Shown here in pieces: positions 1 to 9,209 of a stretch of DNA of 64,000 nucleotides (its first letter is position 1; each line of letters opens with the position of its first letter). This DNA is from Halocatena marina (GTDB lineage Archaea > Halobacteriota > Halobacteria > Halobacteriales > Haloarculaceae), in contig NZ_CP109785.1 of assembly GCF_025913575.1 (NCBI RefSeq), positions 434,001 through 498,000 of the forward strand, written 5' to 3'. A program made the position numbers and the translations under genes. The notes beneath the pieces are model-generated. The model had not been told where the DNA came from, did not search any database, and saw nothing but the letters and a program-made list of their open reading frames with translations.

Positions 1-2
1 GC

Positions 3-173
3 ATTAGAACACTGTTAGAGCGCCTTCCCGATGGAGGCGGCGACAACGCAGAGAGCAGTGTCGAACACATGTACTCGGGTCACGGTGGTCCCTTCCACGG
101 TGACGTGCGCACTGTCATCGAACGAGCACTGGAGCGAGCAGAGCGCCGAGAACCGAAATATCCTGACGAGTAG
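3..173 (+). CDS. C-terminal end of a metallo-beta-lactamase-fold hydrolase (partial)
   Basis: An open frame enters from the left edge and stops with TAG at 171. The 56 residues seen include MYSGHGGPFHGD followed by a basic and acidic helix. A Gly-His-Gly motif just before a C-terminal helix is typical of the last zinc-ligand segment of MBL-fold hydrolases, where the histidine binds metal. The start and the HxHxDH motif lie outside the window, so the substrate cannot be judged. Family assignment is an inference from a short tail. Confidence 0.55.
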   Translation: MRTLLERLPDGGGDNAESSVEHMYSGHGGPFHGDVRTVIERALERAERREPKYPDE

Positions 174-220
174 TACCACACCTACAGAAACGGTAGTACT
201 GTAGCAAGCAATCGTCGGGT

Positions 221-352
221 ATGGTCGGTTCTGCCTTTCTCAGGGGAGAAGACGTACGGCTGCGGACGATCGAAAAAGACGACGTCGACTTCCTCTGTGA
301 TCTCATCAACGATCCCGACGGGTGGCCGTATCTGAACAATCACACGCCTTGA
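221..352 (+). pseudogene. Truncated GNAT acetyltransferase remnant
   Basis: An ATG at 221 opens a 43-codon frame whose product has the RGEDVRLRTIEKDD then LINDPD pattern typical of the first strand and helix of haloarchaeal GNAT N-acetyltransferases. It stops at TGA 350. The acetyl-CoA binding motif (R/QxxGxG/A) is absent downstream in all three forward frames that I could read. A few residues in frame after the stop (NRSWDNEP, then ADRSEDFL) may be residual coding sequence. I read it as the decayed 5' end of a longer gene; a sequencing error is less likely because nothing recognisable resumes. Confidence 0.5.
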
Positions 353-666
353 AATCGCTCCTGGGACAATGAGCCAGCATCTCCGGCGGATCGAAGCGAA
401 GATTTTCTCTGAGTATCCTTCCGACGCCAGCTCGAGCGAATTATAATACAGCGTACGCTGCGATCCACGCAAGAGACATCAAACAGATCGTCCTCCTACG
501 AACCTTCTGAATCAGAACGAGCAGTACGCTGTCGATACGTCCCGACAACACCAGCCATCACGATTCGGTATTTGCTATTCGAGTCGGACTCACGACTCGA
601 TCAGCACTGTTCGCACGATTCTCCGCACAAACAGCTCGTACTGGGGCCATTTCCACCCGCTCTCAA
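353..666. other. Gene-free interval before the polC 3' end
   Basis: About 310 bases lie between the acetyltransferase remnant and the polC stop codon. The left part is probably decayed coding sequence from the remnant. No convincing open frame, repeat or terminator is seen. Confidence 0.4.
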
Positions 667-3600
667 TCACATGAAGTCCTCGATCCCACTTTGTTTATTT
701 TTGTCATTTTCGAATATGCTTTCTAACCGCCGTCGGAGGATGTCGAGGCGCTGTTTCGTGTACTCACGACAGCCAAACTCCTCTGCGACGTGGATCGCGG
801 TGTCCAGATACTTGTTGACGGATCCCTCGTGGACGGTGAGCGTGACGCGGCCATCACACTCACGACACGACCCGGTGAGAGGCATTCGTCGGTACTTCAC
901 CCCACAATCGAGACACCGGGTGTCTTGCCGGGAGAACGCACGAAGGTTTCCGATGAGGTCCGGCAAGAAGTGGTACTCGATGACACGCTCTGCGACATCT
1001 GTTTCATCGACTGCGCGCAGCTTTCGAGCAAGTTCCAGCTGTGCGTCCATCTTGTCCATCATTGATTCGAGCGTTTTGTACGCCGAGAGATCCGGCCCAG
1101 CAGCGAGATCCGTGGTGTCGTGTGTGTGTTTGAATCCGGAGTACTCATCGTCGGTACCGAGCGTTTCCTCGGCGATTGTGATGTCAACTTCGCCGGGATC
1201 GGCCATCCGACGGGTTGCCTCGTAAAATTCGCGGGGATACGTATCGACGATGTCCACATTGTGTGCCTCGTCGTCGATCTCCGTGGGATCAATACGCGAG
1301 GACATGACCAACGGTGCGTCCATCGAGTTGTGGGCATAGAGCCAATTTGCGGTGAAAATAGGCTCACCGCCGACTTGTAGGTCGTACAGATAGCCACTGT
1401 AGTCGACCTGCTCGATGTTCGTGATTCGGAGATACGAGAGATCTCCTTCGACGAGCGGTCGGAGTTCGTCGAGACAGTGCGCTGCCTCGGTCGGTACCTC
1501 GCGCTGGTCGAGTTCAGCGACGATTTCGCTGAGCTTGTCCACTAAGATGGTCTCATCACGCTCGATCGACGCCGGAATGAGCTGTTCGACACCACGGATA
1601 TCCATTTCGCGGAGGTCCTCTAGGGCACTCGGAATACGGACCGTGAGAGGTTCGGTGCCGTCATCGTCTTGCTGGCGAGAATCGCTCGCTCCACGAGAGG
1701 CAGTGAGCGTGTAGACCGACTGCTCTGATTCCTCCTGATCGTGCATTGCTATGTCGGCGACCAGTCCGAGCCGGTGGAGCAAGAATACGATCCCGTCTTT
1801 GACCGCCTCACTCGTCGTGTCGAATTCGACGCTCGAGTCGTTGTCGTCCTCACCATCGTCGATGAATCCACGGAGGAACGACAGGATGATCCTGCGCTCT
1901 GCACGGAGGATGCAGTCGGGAACAGCGTGTGCACAGTCGCTGTCGTTCGCACGCGAGTCAGCTTCGGTTTCTTCGATCCCAAGGTGATTGAGAACGTCTT
2001 TGAACACGGCCGGAAAGCGGACCTCACTGAACGTCTCCGACTGTTCAACAGACGGACTGCAACCGAGTACTGTTGTCGATACCTCAAGGATGCGTTCGGT
2101 GATCGACTCTTCACTACTCGTGAGTGTCGGGTTGTCATCGGAGAGTGATCCATTCGCGAGAACGTACCCAAGGAACCACGCGAAATCCACATCAACAGGG
2201 AGGTATCGATTGATTCCGATTTCTGATTCTTTGCTCCCGACTTCCGTGCTGTCTGGCACGGACTGATGGTCGTGTGTCGTTTCGGGCGTCGAAAACATCT
2301 CGAACGGGAGTTTTTGTCTATTTGTTGAACGATCGTCGTCGGCCGTGTCTGCTGGATCATCGACGAAGACGTACGGTGAATCGATACAATCGGTGACGTC
2401 AATTGTCGTCTCGATTGTTTCGACCTCTAATCGGCGTGGCGCGACGATCACGTCTCCCTCTTCGAGGTCGTCGCCAGCGACGTCCTCTATCCCGTCGTCG
2501 TACCGAAAGAGGCTGTGATTCGCTGTAATTTCCAGTGATCTCCCGAACTGGGTTTCGACGCGGAGCAACTGCTCGTCTTCACCGGCGCGGTATCGAATCG
2601 CCTTCTCGATCGGTTTCGGAGCAGCTTCGTGGTTCTCATCGAACGCGTACGTCGTCCATCCCTCTTCGAGGCAGATTTTCTTCTGGAACTTTCCATCGTG
2701 CTCGACCGGACTATCGAGTTGCGTCCAGAACTCCTCGAACGTGAGACATCTGACCGCACCCTCTGGACCGAACGCGAGCAGTTGAGAGTCCTCCGTCACG
2801 CTTCCCCCGCGTTTGTCCGGGAGATAGAGCTTGCTGAAATTCAACAGTCCGTCCATGAGAAGCATCACACAGTCTTCGTCCCCATCGCACTGTCCGACGT
2901 GAAGATCGTTCGCCACAAGTGTGTGGGTATCCGCAACCGTGAGACAGTACGTGTGGTCGGTATCACTTTCGACGTAGCGGACGTCTGTGACTTCATCGAC
3001 TCGTGCAGTACTTCCATCGACGAATGGTCGCCCACGCTGATCGTTCGAGTCGAGTGACGCACGTGCCCATTCTGTCTCATCGGAGTCGGTTCCGATGAGT
3101 TCGGTGAACTGAATCGCACTCTCATCAGTAATGTGTACGATCCACGTTTCGACTGTCTGTGGATCATCACCGGAGAACGCAGCACCGACATCCCCCTCAG
3201 GCGTTCGTGTGTCACGGGACACCCGTCCAGTAATACCGAACCGTCTAAGCGCGCCAAGGAGATCTTCTTTCAGCTGGTCACTGACTGTGGTCACGCTGAT
3301 CTCACTGGGCGATGCTACTGTGTTCCCATTGCTGTTGAAGTGAGCTGTGAGGAACGACTGGAGCTGACCGGCGGGTGCACCCATTACGCAATCTGGTATG
3401 CATTTGTCACCCATACCTGATCCGCACGCTAGCACGTCACATAATAACAATGAAACGATTCGGCTCGCTACAGTTACTCGCTCGTTTTCCCCGCCGGCTG
3501 CTTCGACTCCGAGTGCCTCCCTGAACGTTTGAATCGTTGCGTTTTGTGCGGCTTTGTGAGGAAGATTGATGACTGTCCGATACTGGTCCGCTTCCTCTCG

Positions 3601-6600
3601 AACGAAGCCCGACGCCGCGTAGTACCCGAGTAGTGATGCGAACGAGCTGTCGATTTCGAGCCACCGATCGACGCTCGTTCTGTCGTCTTCAACCGACAGA
3701 GAGATGTCTGTTGGAAGGAGGCTGAGAAGCGTCGATTCGTCATACTGTTCAAGAAGCGTCGACACCGGAACGCCATCCCGGTCGGTCTGCTCTGTCCACG
3801 TCGGATGGCGCTCGGAGCTTTTCTCGTCTCCGAGTCGTCGTTCGAGCTGTTTGGTCTCGTGACCGAGACCAGTAATGCGCAATTTGTCGTTCTCGATCCC
3901 ATCGTGTGCGAGACACTCAGCAAGAAGATCGAACGACACCGGTTCTCCCTCGAAATCGACCGATTCTGGATGAAGTACGTTATCGCCTGGTTTGACTTCG
4001 CTCGCACTGACGCGCTCGATTTCGTCCGACCAGCGGAGAACCGTGTGGTCGGGCGTTACACGCAGTGTTCGTCCGTCGTTCGTTTCGATCGCTACGAGAT
4101 GGTCGGGCGCGGGATGTTTCGAGACAGCACTGACCGGCTGAATGCCCATTTCACCATCGTTCGAGATCGATGGAACACAGAGCGCGCCGTCGAGATCTTG
4201 TATGAGCGTCCCGAAATCATCCGATCGTGGATCATCGAGACGCGCCTCAACGACGGTTTCGATGCGTTCGTACCGGTAGCGATCGTCTTCCCCCTTGTAC
4301 CAGATCTTCGTTTCTGGATGGAAGCAGTTGCGCCGTTTTGCCGCGTGGAAGTACGGATGAGCGTATCCGACGGCTGCACTAGTGAATCCGACGACGCGTC
4401 CGACGACCGCGGCTGACGTGTGTGGAGCCATTCCGAACACCAGCTCACCAACGAGATCGTCGCGCGTTTCGACCTCGTAAAACGGCTCCAATCCGTAGTA
4501 CTGCTCGAGGAGGTCATCGACGAAATCTGCGGTTCTGAGCATGTGAACCGCCGCGCCATCGGAGAGGACAATGTCCTGAACGCGGAGTTCGACAAGCTGA
4601 TCGTCGTGACGGAGCGGTTCGCCATCAATATCGGTCTCGTATCCCAGCGAGCGAAACTGCCCTGCGGTCACATCGAGTTCGGTTGGTCGGACGGCTGTCA
4701 CCGGCAGGTCTGTCATGTCGTATCGGATCGTGCCATCCTTGAACGTCGAAACACCGTGTTTTGCCCGTAAGACGCCTTTCTCGATCGGTTCGGCGATTTT
4801 CTGCTCCGAGGTGAGTCCCTTTACTCCTTTGAGGATATCGAAGACCCCCGCGCGCTGATTGACGGCTGCAAGCGCATCACGGTACTCACCCGCCACATCG
4901 ATTGGTCGTCGCTCGACCGGTGATGCGAGACTTCCACAGCGGGGACATTCAGCCCGGCCGGCCTCGTCGGGCTCAGCACGAACGTCACAGTCACGACACT
5001 TATAAACTGGGCGAGTGGTATCGTTGCACTCTGGACAACGGGCTTTGAACGTCGCCGTATCACAACTGGTACACTCCCGACGGGCGATCTGTACCTCGAC
5101 CTGTCCGGCAACAGACTGCATCGATTCTGTGTGTGAGGCTGCCTGTGTGACATCGCGCTGGTTGCCACCAGCTTCACCGATCGGGAACAACGTGTGAACA
5201 GCAGGGCTCAGTTCACGCTTTTCCGATTTTTCTGGCCGACCCATTCGGTTACCAATGCGGGTCGGCGCACGCTCACGAACAGTAAACGGCGCAACCTCGT
5301 TAACTGCCTTGATGGCGTTCTGCCCGTCTACGTCTGGTTCGACCGTCTCGTCAGCTCGGTCTGCTCTGCTCTCGTTGTCGTTGTTCTTGCTCTCTCGATC
5401 TTGTTCACTCTCGCTTTTGTTTTCATGATCACGCTGACTTCCCTCCGCGCGTGTTCCCCACGTACGGGCTTCGTCGGACAGATCGGTTATCGACCACGAT
5501 CGTTCGAGCTGTTCGGTGAGTCCGAGCGAACGAACGAGCGCGAGCGCATCGGGGACAGTGACGGTTTCTTCGTTCTGTGTGTGTTGGACGAGAAGTGTTT
5601 CGAGTATGTTACAGACCGTTTCCGTTCGAGGGACGACGAGCGTGTTGGCTGAATCGGCAGCGTCGATCAGACGACCCTCACTGACAGCGTTGGCCAATCG
5701 TTCGAACTGTTTGACCGTGAGATCGTGCCAGAGGTAGGTGTACTTTGGATGCAACGGCGCGTCGTAGTCAGTAGTCCACCCGATCGCTTCGGCTGCATTG
5801 GGTTCAGAGAGATCGACGTGTGGGTCATCACGAAACATCTGTATGTCCGCACCAGCGTGATCAAGATCCTGCACCCACCACTCGACCGTGTAGGAGGCGG
5901 GCGAGAGTGGATGATTGTTCTCGACGAACTCGCCGTAGTTGACGAGATACTCCCCAAGATCGAGGATAGCTTCGACGCCGTTTCGAATCGTGCGTGCTTC
6001 CTCTAGGTCTTCGACGCGGCGCACATCACCGTTTGCAAGCCGGACTGTCGGCCCTTCGATGGTATCGACTGGAACAACGCCAGCGGCCTTTCCAGGACGT
6101 TCGGTCTTGATCTGTGTCCCTGTTGCGAGGAAGTCGTCGACGAGATGCATCGTCGCCGGATGAACGCCGGCGGTTGCGAATCCATGGTTTCGAGCGCGGC
6201 CGTAGCGGAGTCTGAAGCCACCTGCACGACACGGGTGAGAGAAGACGGGTCGACCAGCGATGAGGTCGCGGAGGAACTTCGTCGCTGGCTCGACACGCGG
6301 CGGACCTGTTATCTGGTCAGTCTCATCATCATCGACATCGTCGCCGTCGCCATCACTATCATCCTCTGACGATTCGTTCGTTTCCTCGTCTGTGTCCTTC
6401 CCTCCGATGGTTCCTTCGATGAGATCGTCGAGCCATGGCCAGTCGACCTCATCGAGCTGTGTCGTGTAGCGCTTTATTTTTGGGGCCTTCTGGGCGATAC
6501 CCTCTGCGAGGACGAGACACATCCCGCCACGGGGATTGTTCGTATCGACTCGTTCCAAATCGCGGAATCCAGAGACTTCCTCCTGACCAGTCGCCTCCCC

Positions 6601-7242
6601 GTCGAGCATGATGGGACAGTGCTCTGCGATAAATTTCGTCTCTTTGTCCTTCGGAGAGTACTGTAGCCCCGTCTCTGAATCGTACAGATCAACTTCCTCG
6701 GCGTAGCGCTCGACCTCTTCGTCGTACGGCTTGTACTGATCGAGACCGAGTAACGTTCGGGTGTAGTCTGCAACGAGCACCGAAAGCGCCTGTGCTGTTC
6801 CGCCAGCCGAACGGATCGGGCCGGCATAGAACACACGGACGAACTCGGTCCCATCGCTGTTATCGAGCACCTCGACACGGTCAATCCCCTCGATGGGAGC
6901 GGCGACAACACCCTCTGTGAGGAGCGCCACAGCGGTCCGAACTGCACCCTCCACGACACCGGCTGTTGATTCGTATTCTCCGACGCGCCCTTCGGCGAAA
7001 TCCTCCGCGAGTGCGAGTGTGGCCTCTTCGCGGCTCATCTCTCCTTCGAGCTCGCGGACCCGCTCGGCGACGCCTTCGATGCCGAGGATGTTCTCTACGC
7101 GATCGGCCATGTCTTTTGCAACCGGGATCTCTACGTCCGGTTTGGGGTCTCCTCCACGTTGTTTGGCCTCGCGGGCGACCGCGAACGCCTCGTCGAGACG
7201 ACTCTCGATGCGCTCGAAATACCGTTCGTCGGCGTCCCTCAC
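667..7242 (-). CDS. polC: DNA polymerase D large subunit DP2, with two inteins
   Basis: This is the catalytic subunit of archaeal replicative DNA polymerase D, which acts with DP1 and PCNA. The precursor is 2191 residues; removing two inteins (479 and 492 residues) leaves about 1220, the usual extein size. The extein has the RSAGGT-containing N-terminal block, an acidic disordered insert around residues 280-310, a second charged insert near 610-650, and cysteine pairs of a zinc module (CTSCD, CPECN, CRDC, CPRCG). The catalytic block RRN / CDGDED is cut by the first intein: Asn972, Asp1453 and Asp1455 correspond to the known active-site residues of Pyrococcus DP2. A CLDCG/CRECDG zinc site follows near the C-terminus. 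The last residues, KQSGIEDFM, fit a PCNA-interacting peptide. The start is GTG and overlaps the stop of the upstream PPC gene by 4 bases (GTGA), suggesting translational coupling. Confidence 0.97.
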   Translation of the reverse strand: MRDADERYFERIESRLDEAFAVAREAKQRGGDPKPDVEIPVAKDMADRVENILGIEGVAERVRELEGEMSREEATLALAEDFAEGRVGEYESTAGVVEGAVRTAVALLTEGVVAAPIEGIDRVEVLDNSDGTEFVRVFYAGPIRSAGGTAQALSVLVADYTRTLLGLDQYKPYDEEVERYAEEVDLYDSETGLQYSPKDKETKFIAEHCPIMLDGEATGQEEVSGFRDLERVDTNNPRGGMCLVLAEGIAQKAPKIKRYTTQLDEVDWPWLDDLIEGTIGGKDTDEETNESSEDDSDGDGDDVDDDETDQITGPPRVEPATKFLRDLIAGRPVFSHPCRAGGFRLRYGRARNHGFATAGVHPATMHLVDDFLATGTQIKTERPGKAAGVVPVDTIEGPTVRLANGDVRRVEDLEEARTIRNGVEAILDLGEYLVNYGEFVENNHPLSPASYTVEWWVQDLDHAGADIQMFRDDPHVDLSEPNAAEAIGWTTDYDAPLHPKYTYLWHDLTVKQFERLANAVSEGRLIDAADSANTLVVPRTETVCNILETLLVQHTQNEETVTVPDALALVRSLGLTEQLERSWSITDLSDEARTWGTRAEGSQRDHENKSESEQDRESKNNDNESRADRADETVEPDVDGQNAIKAVNEVAPFTVRERAPTRIGNRMGRPEKSEKRELSPAVHTLFPIGEAGGNQRDVTQAASHTESMQSVAGQVEVQIARRECTSCDTATFKARCPECNDTTRPVYKCRDCDVRAEPDEAGRAECPRCGSLASPVERRPIDVAGEYRDALAAVNQRAGVFDILKGVKGLTSEQKIAEPIEKGVLRAKHGVSTFKDGTIRYDMTDLPVTAVRPTELDVTAGQFRSLGYETDIDGEPLRHDDQLVELRVQDIVLSDGAAVHMLRTADFVDDLLEQYYGLEPFYEVETRDDLVGELVFGMAPHTSAAVVGRVVGFTSAAVGYAHPYFHAAKRRNCFHPETKIWYKGEDDRYRYERIETVVEARLDDPRSDDFGTLIQDLDGALCVPSISNDGEMGIQPVSAVSKHPAPDHLVAIETNDGRTLRVTPDHTVLRWSDEIERVSASEVKPGDNVLHPESVDFEGEPVSFDLLAECLAHDGIENDKLRITGLGHETKQLERRLGDEKSSERHPTWTEQTDRDGVPVSTLLEQYDESTLLSLLPTDISLSVEDDRTSVDRWLEIDSSFASLLGYYAASGFVREEADQYRTVINLPHKAAQNATIQTFREALGVEAAGGENERVTVASRIVSLLLCDVLACGSGMGDKCIPDCVMGAPAGQLQSFLTAHFNSNGNTVASPSEISVTTVSDQLKEDLLGALRRFGITGRVSRDTRTPEGDVGAAFSGDDPQTVETWIVHITDESAIQFTELIGTDSDETEWARASLDSNDQRGRPFVDGSTARVDEVTDVRYVESDTDHTYCLTVADTHTLVANDLHVGQCDGDEDCVMLLMDGLLNFSKLYLPDKRGGSVTEDSQLLAFGPEGAVRCLTFEEFWTQLDSPVEHDGKFQKKICLEEGWTTYAFDENHEAAPKPIEKAIRYRAGEDEQLLRVETQFGRSLEITANHSLFRYDDGIEDVAGDDLEEGDVIVAPRRLEVETIETTIDVTDCIDSPYVFVDDPADTADDDRSTNRQKLPFEMFSTPETTHDHQSVPDSTEVGSKESEIGINRYLPVDVDFAWFLGYVLANGSLSDDNPTLTSSEESITERILEVSTTVLGCSPSVEQSETFSEVRFPAVFKDVLNHLGIEETEADSRANDSDCAHAVPDCILRAERRIILSFLRGFIDDGEDDNDSSVEFDTTSEAVKDGIVFLLHRLGLVADIAMHDQEESEQSVYTLTASRGASDSRQQDDDGTEPLTVRIPSALEDLREMDIRGVEQLIPASIERDETILVDKLSEIVAELDQREVPTEAAHCLDELRPLVEGDLSYLRITNIEQVDYSGYLYDLQVGGEPIFTANWLYAHNSMDAPLVMSSRIDPTEIDDEAHNVDIVDTYPREFYEATRRMADPGEVDITIAEETLGTDDEYSGFKHTHDTTDLAAGPDLSAYKTLESMMDKMDAQLELARKLRAVDETDVAERVIEYHFLPDLIGNLRAFSRQDTRCLDCGVKYRRMPLTGSCRECDGRVTLTVHEGSVNKYLDTAIHVAEEFGCREYTKQRLDILRRRLESIFENDKNKQSGIEDFM
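1327..2802 (-). mobile_element. PolC intein 2 (C-terminal), with LAGLIDADG-type endonuclease
   Basis: Precursor residues 1481-1972 (492 aa) interrupt the extein between PDKRGG and SMDAPLVMSS. The first residue is Ser (SVTEDSQLLAFG), a block-B-like segment ends in TANHSLFR, and the end is WLYAHN followed by Ser at +1. The last His-Asn with a following Ser is the canonical C-terminal splice junction. Central DOD motifs are FLGYVLANG (block C) and FLRGFIDDG (block E), each with an acidic residue near the end, so a homing endonuclease may still be active. Ser in place of Cys at position 1 is a known variant. Confidence 0.9.
2890..4326 (-). mobile_element. PolC intein 1 (active-site insertion), C-terminal Gln type
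   Basis: Precursor residues 973-1451 (479 aa) lie between extein AAKRRN and CDGDED. The intein begins CFHPETKIW, carries TPDHTVLR (block B TxxH), and ends THTLVANDLHVGQ, with Cys at +1. The usual terminal Asn is replaced by Gln, as known for Pyrococcus PolII inteins at the same site. Endonuclease blocks are LLGYYAASG and FLTAHFNSNG. In the first, the catalytic acid position carries Ala-Ala-Ser rather than the usual Asp/Glu, and in the second it is Asn, so cleavage activity is doubtful while splicing looks intact. Confidence 0.9.
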
Positions 7243-7661
7243 AGTTCCCAGAGATCGAGGTCCGTCGTTTTATCTCGCTTGCGAACTAACTCGGCGTCGA
7301 ACGCACGGACGTACAGCTCGCCTGCAAACGTCGTGGCTCGGTTCAGGTGCCCCGCGACTGTCGAACCGTCCGCACGAGAGAGCGTCGCGTGCGTGTGTGC
7401 GAATCGCCCGTCATCGAGCCGAGAAATGTTACCAATGCAGGCGGCAACCTCCAGCGGCTCGTTGAACTCGACTGGGTGATACTCCTGATCGTCCTGGTCG
7501 TAAAAAAACAGCTCGGCGTCCTGTACAGCCCCAAGACCGTAGAAGAATCCCGCGTCGATCTCGTTTTCGTCAGCGAATTCCTCGATCTGTGCACGCCAGT
7601 CTGCGCCGTGATCCATCCGTGCGATGAACTCGCGAGTGCTCTCGATGACCGTATAGTCCAT
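7239..7661 (-). CDS. PPC (DUF296) domain protein
   Basis: The 140-residue protein matches the plants-and-prokaryotes-conserved (PPC/DUF296) fold. It has the GFFYGLGAVQDAELFFYD opening, HTHATLSRADG with paired histidines, and a GHL-x-A-TTFAGELYVRAF closing segment. The family forms trimers; prokaryotic members bind metal through the histidines and some are thought to bind DNA or ligands. An earlier in-frame start at 7733 would add a hydrophobic 24-residue stretch unlike the family, so I use the ATG at 7661, which gives MDYTVIES. Its stop overlaps the polC GTG by 4 bases, an arrangement that ties its translation to the polymerase. Its role is unknown. Confidence 0.85.
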   Translation of the reverse strand: MDYTVIESTREFIARMDHGADWRAQIEEFADENEIDAGFFYGLGAVQDAELFFYDQDDQEYHPVEFNEPLEVAACIGNISRLDDGRFAHTHATLSRADGSTVAGHLNRATTFAGELYVRAFDAELVRKRDKTTDLDLWEL

Positions 7662-7911
7662 ACCCACCGCGACGAGCGATGGTGGCAAAAGTGTTCCCGA
7701 TAGTAGTGCGAGCGCAAAATTGTGACTCTCCAAAAATGGCTAATGTCGTATGTATTTCCCCATCTACACGAGGAATAGTACGTACGGCACTATTGCAGTA
7801 CTTCAGAGGTTGGTACGGACTCCCTCCGGTTACTGCGTTCTAAACCGCACTATATATCAAATCATAGAATTGTTACATAATTGTTTTAATTCAGTCCAAT
7901 AATGGCAATGT

Positions 7912-9090
7912 GTGATACATACTACTCGACGTCGGTTTTTATCGTTGGCTGGCACGACTGCGCTGGCGACAACTGCCGGAGTCACGAGTGCACGATGCGC
8001 TGAGAGAACGGCTACATTTGCTACGTACAACATCGAGGATCTCACGACAGAGCAGGTACAGTCAACCGGAGACGAGCAGGCGGCTGCCGCAGCGCGCGTC
8101 ATTCAGGAAGTCAGACCGGACGTACTCGCACTCAACGAGCTTGTCAACAACGTTCAGGAGAGTGCGGTCAGGGACGTTCCACGCACACCAACGAACGCCC
8201 GAGCGTTCATCGAGAACTATCTCCGGATTCCACAGCGTGACGGTCTCGATAGCATTGACTACGAATATATCTACGTTCCGAAGAGCAACACCGGTGTTCA
8301 CAGCGGAATGGACCTCGACAACAACGGAACAATCGATAAGACGCCCGGTGATCAAACGTACGGGAACGATGCGTACGGCTTCGGTCGCTATCCCGGTCAG
8401 TACGCGTTGGCGATCGTGAGTCGATATCCGATCGAGAAGAGCGCAGTTCGTTCGTTTCGTACGTTCCGCTGGATGGATATGCCCGACAGCGAGATTGTTC
8501 GTGAATCCGAGGGAATGTCTCTCACTGACGAGGAAGCCGAGCACTTCCGTCTCTCCTCGAAAACTCACGTGGACATTCCTGTCACCATCGGTGAGCACAC
8601 TGTCCACGCGCTGTTGGCACATCCAACCCCACCAGTTTTCGACGGTCCAGAGAACTTCAACGGAAAGCGTTGTCACGACGAAATACGGCTCATGGCCGAT
8701 TACGTCGCCGGTGCGGACTACATCTACGACGACAGCGGTGCGTGCGGCGGTCTGAGTGAGGACGCATCGTACGTCCTTCTGGGTGATATGAACGCCGCCC
8801 CCGGAAACGAAGAGAGCCTCGACGCCGCTGGAACGTACTTCCTCGAAAACGAGAATTTCAACACACGGCGGCTCCCAACGAGTCCCGGCGGTGCACAGGC
8901 CGGATCACCGTATCTGACGGCCGAATTCGGGAAACAGGTGGATTACGTGCTCCCATCACCCGACATTGCGATCCGTAACAGTGCCATCGTGTGGCCGAGC
9001 AAGAACGCACAGAAGAACGGACTGTCTGATGACGTGCAGACAGCCTCCGATCACCGACTCGTTTGGGCTGACATCACGTCGAAAGCATAG
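7912..9090 (+). CDS. Exported endonuclease/exonuclease/phosphatase family protein
   Basis: The 392-residue protein starts with TTRRRFLSLAG, a twin-arginine export signal, then a short hydrophobic stretch. It carries the EEP fold: TYNIEDLT (Asn metal ligand), RPDVLALNEL (Glu/Asn), LLAHPTPP, LLGDMNA (GDxN) and the terminal SDHRLVWADI (Asp-His catalytic pair). The family includes extracellular nucleases and phosphodiesterases. Length fits a single catalytic domain. The start is GTG at 7912; an ATG four bases upstream is out of frame. It is monocistronic, with a TATA-like ACTATATATC near 7850. A secreted nuclease or phosphatase acting on external DNA or phosphoesters is an inference. Confidence 0.85.
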   Translation: MIHTTRRRFLSLAGTTALATTAGVTSARCAERTATFATYNIEDLTTEQVQSTGDEQAAAAARVIQEVRPDVLALNELVNNVQESAVRDVPRTPTNARAFIENYLRIPQRDGLDSIDYEYIYVPKSNTGVHSGMDLDNNGTIDKTPGDQTYGNDAYGFGRYPGQYALAIVSRYPIEKSAVRSFRTFRWMDMPDSEIVRESEGMSLTDEEAEHFRLSSKTHVDIPVTIGEHTVHALLAHPTPPVFDGPENFNGKRCHDEIRLMADYVAGADYIYDDSGACGGLSEDASYVLLGDMNAAPGNEESLDAAGTYFLENENFNTRRLPTSPGGAQAGSPYLTAEFGKQVDYVLPSPDIAIRNSAIVWPSKNAQKNGLSDDVQTASDHRLVWADITSKA

Positions 9091-9209
9091 AATTACTGTT
9101 AGTGCTGCTCTGACGGAAGTTCACTTTGAGAGTGTGCATACTCGTGAAGCTGTGTTGAATGAAACAAAAACGTGATCGACTCGATCGCAAGCAAGCGGCA
9201 CGCGAATAG

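Noticed and set aside
572..1225. A 217-codon open frame antisense to the 3' end of polC
   Set aside because: It is the antisense shadow of the DP2 C-terminal zinc region and intein 2 boundary; its translation is Ser/Arg-rich with no motifs.
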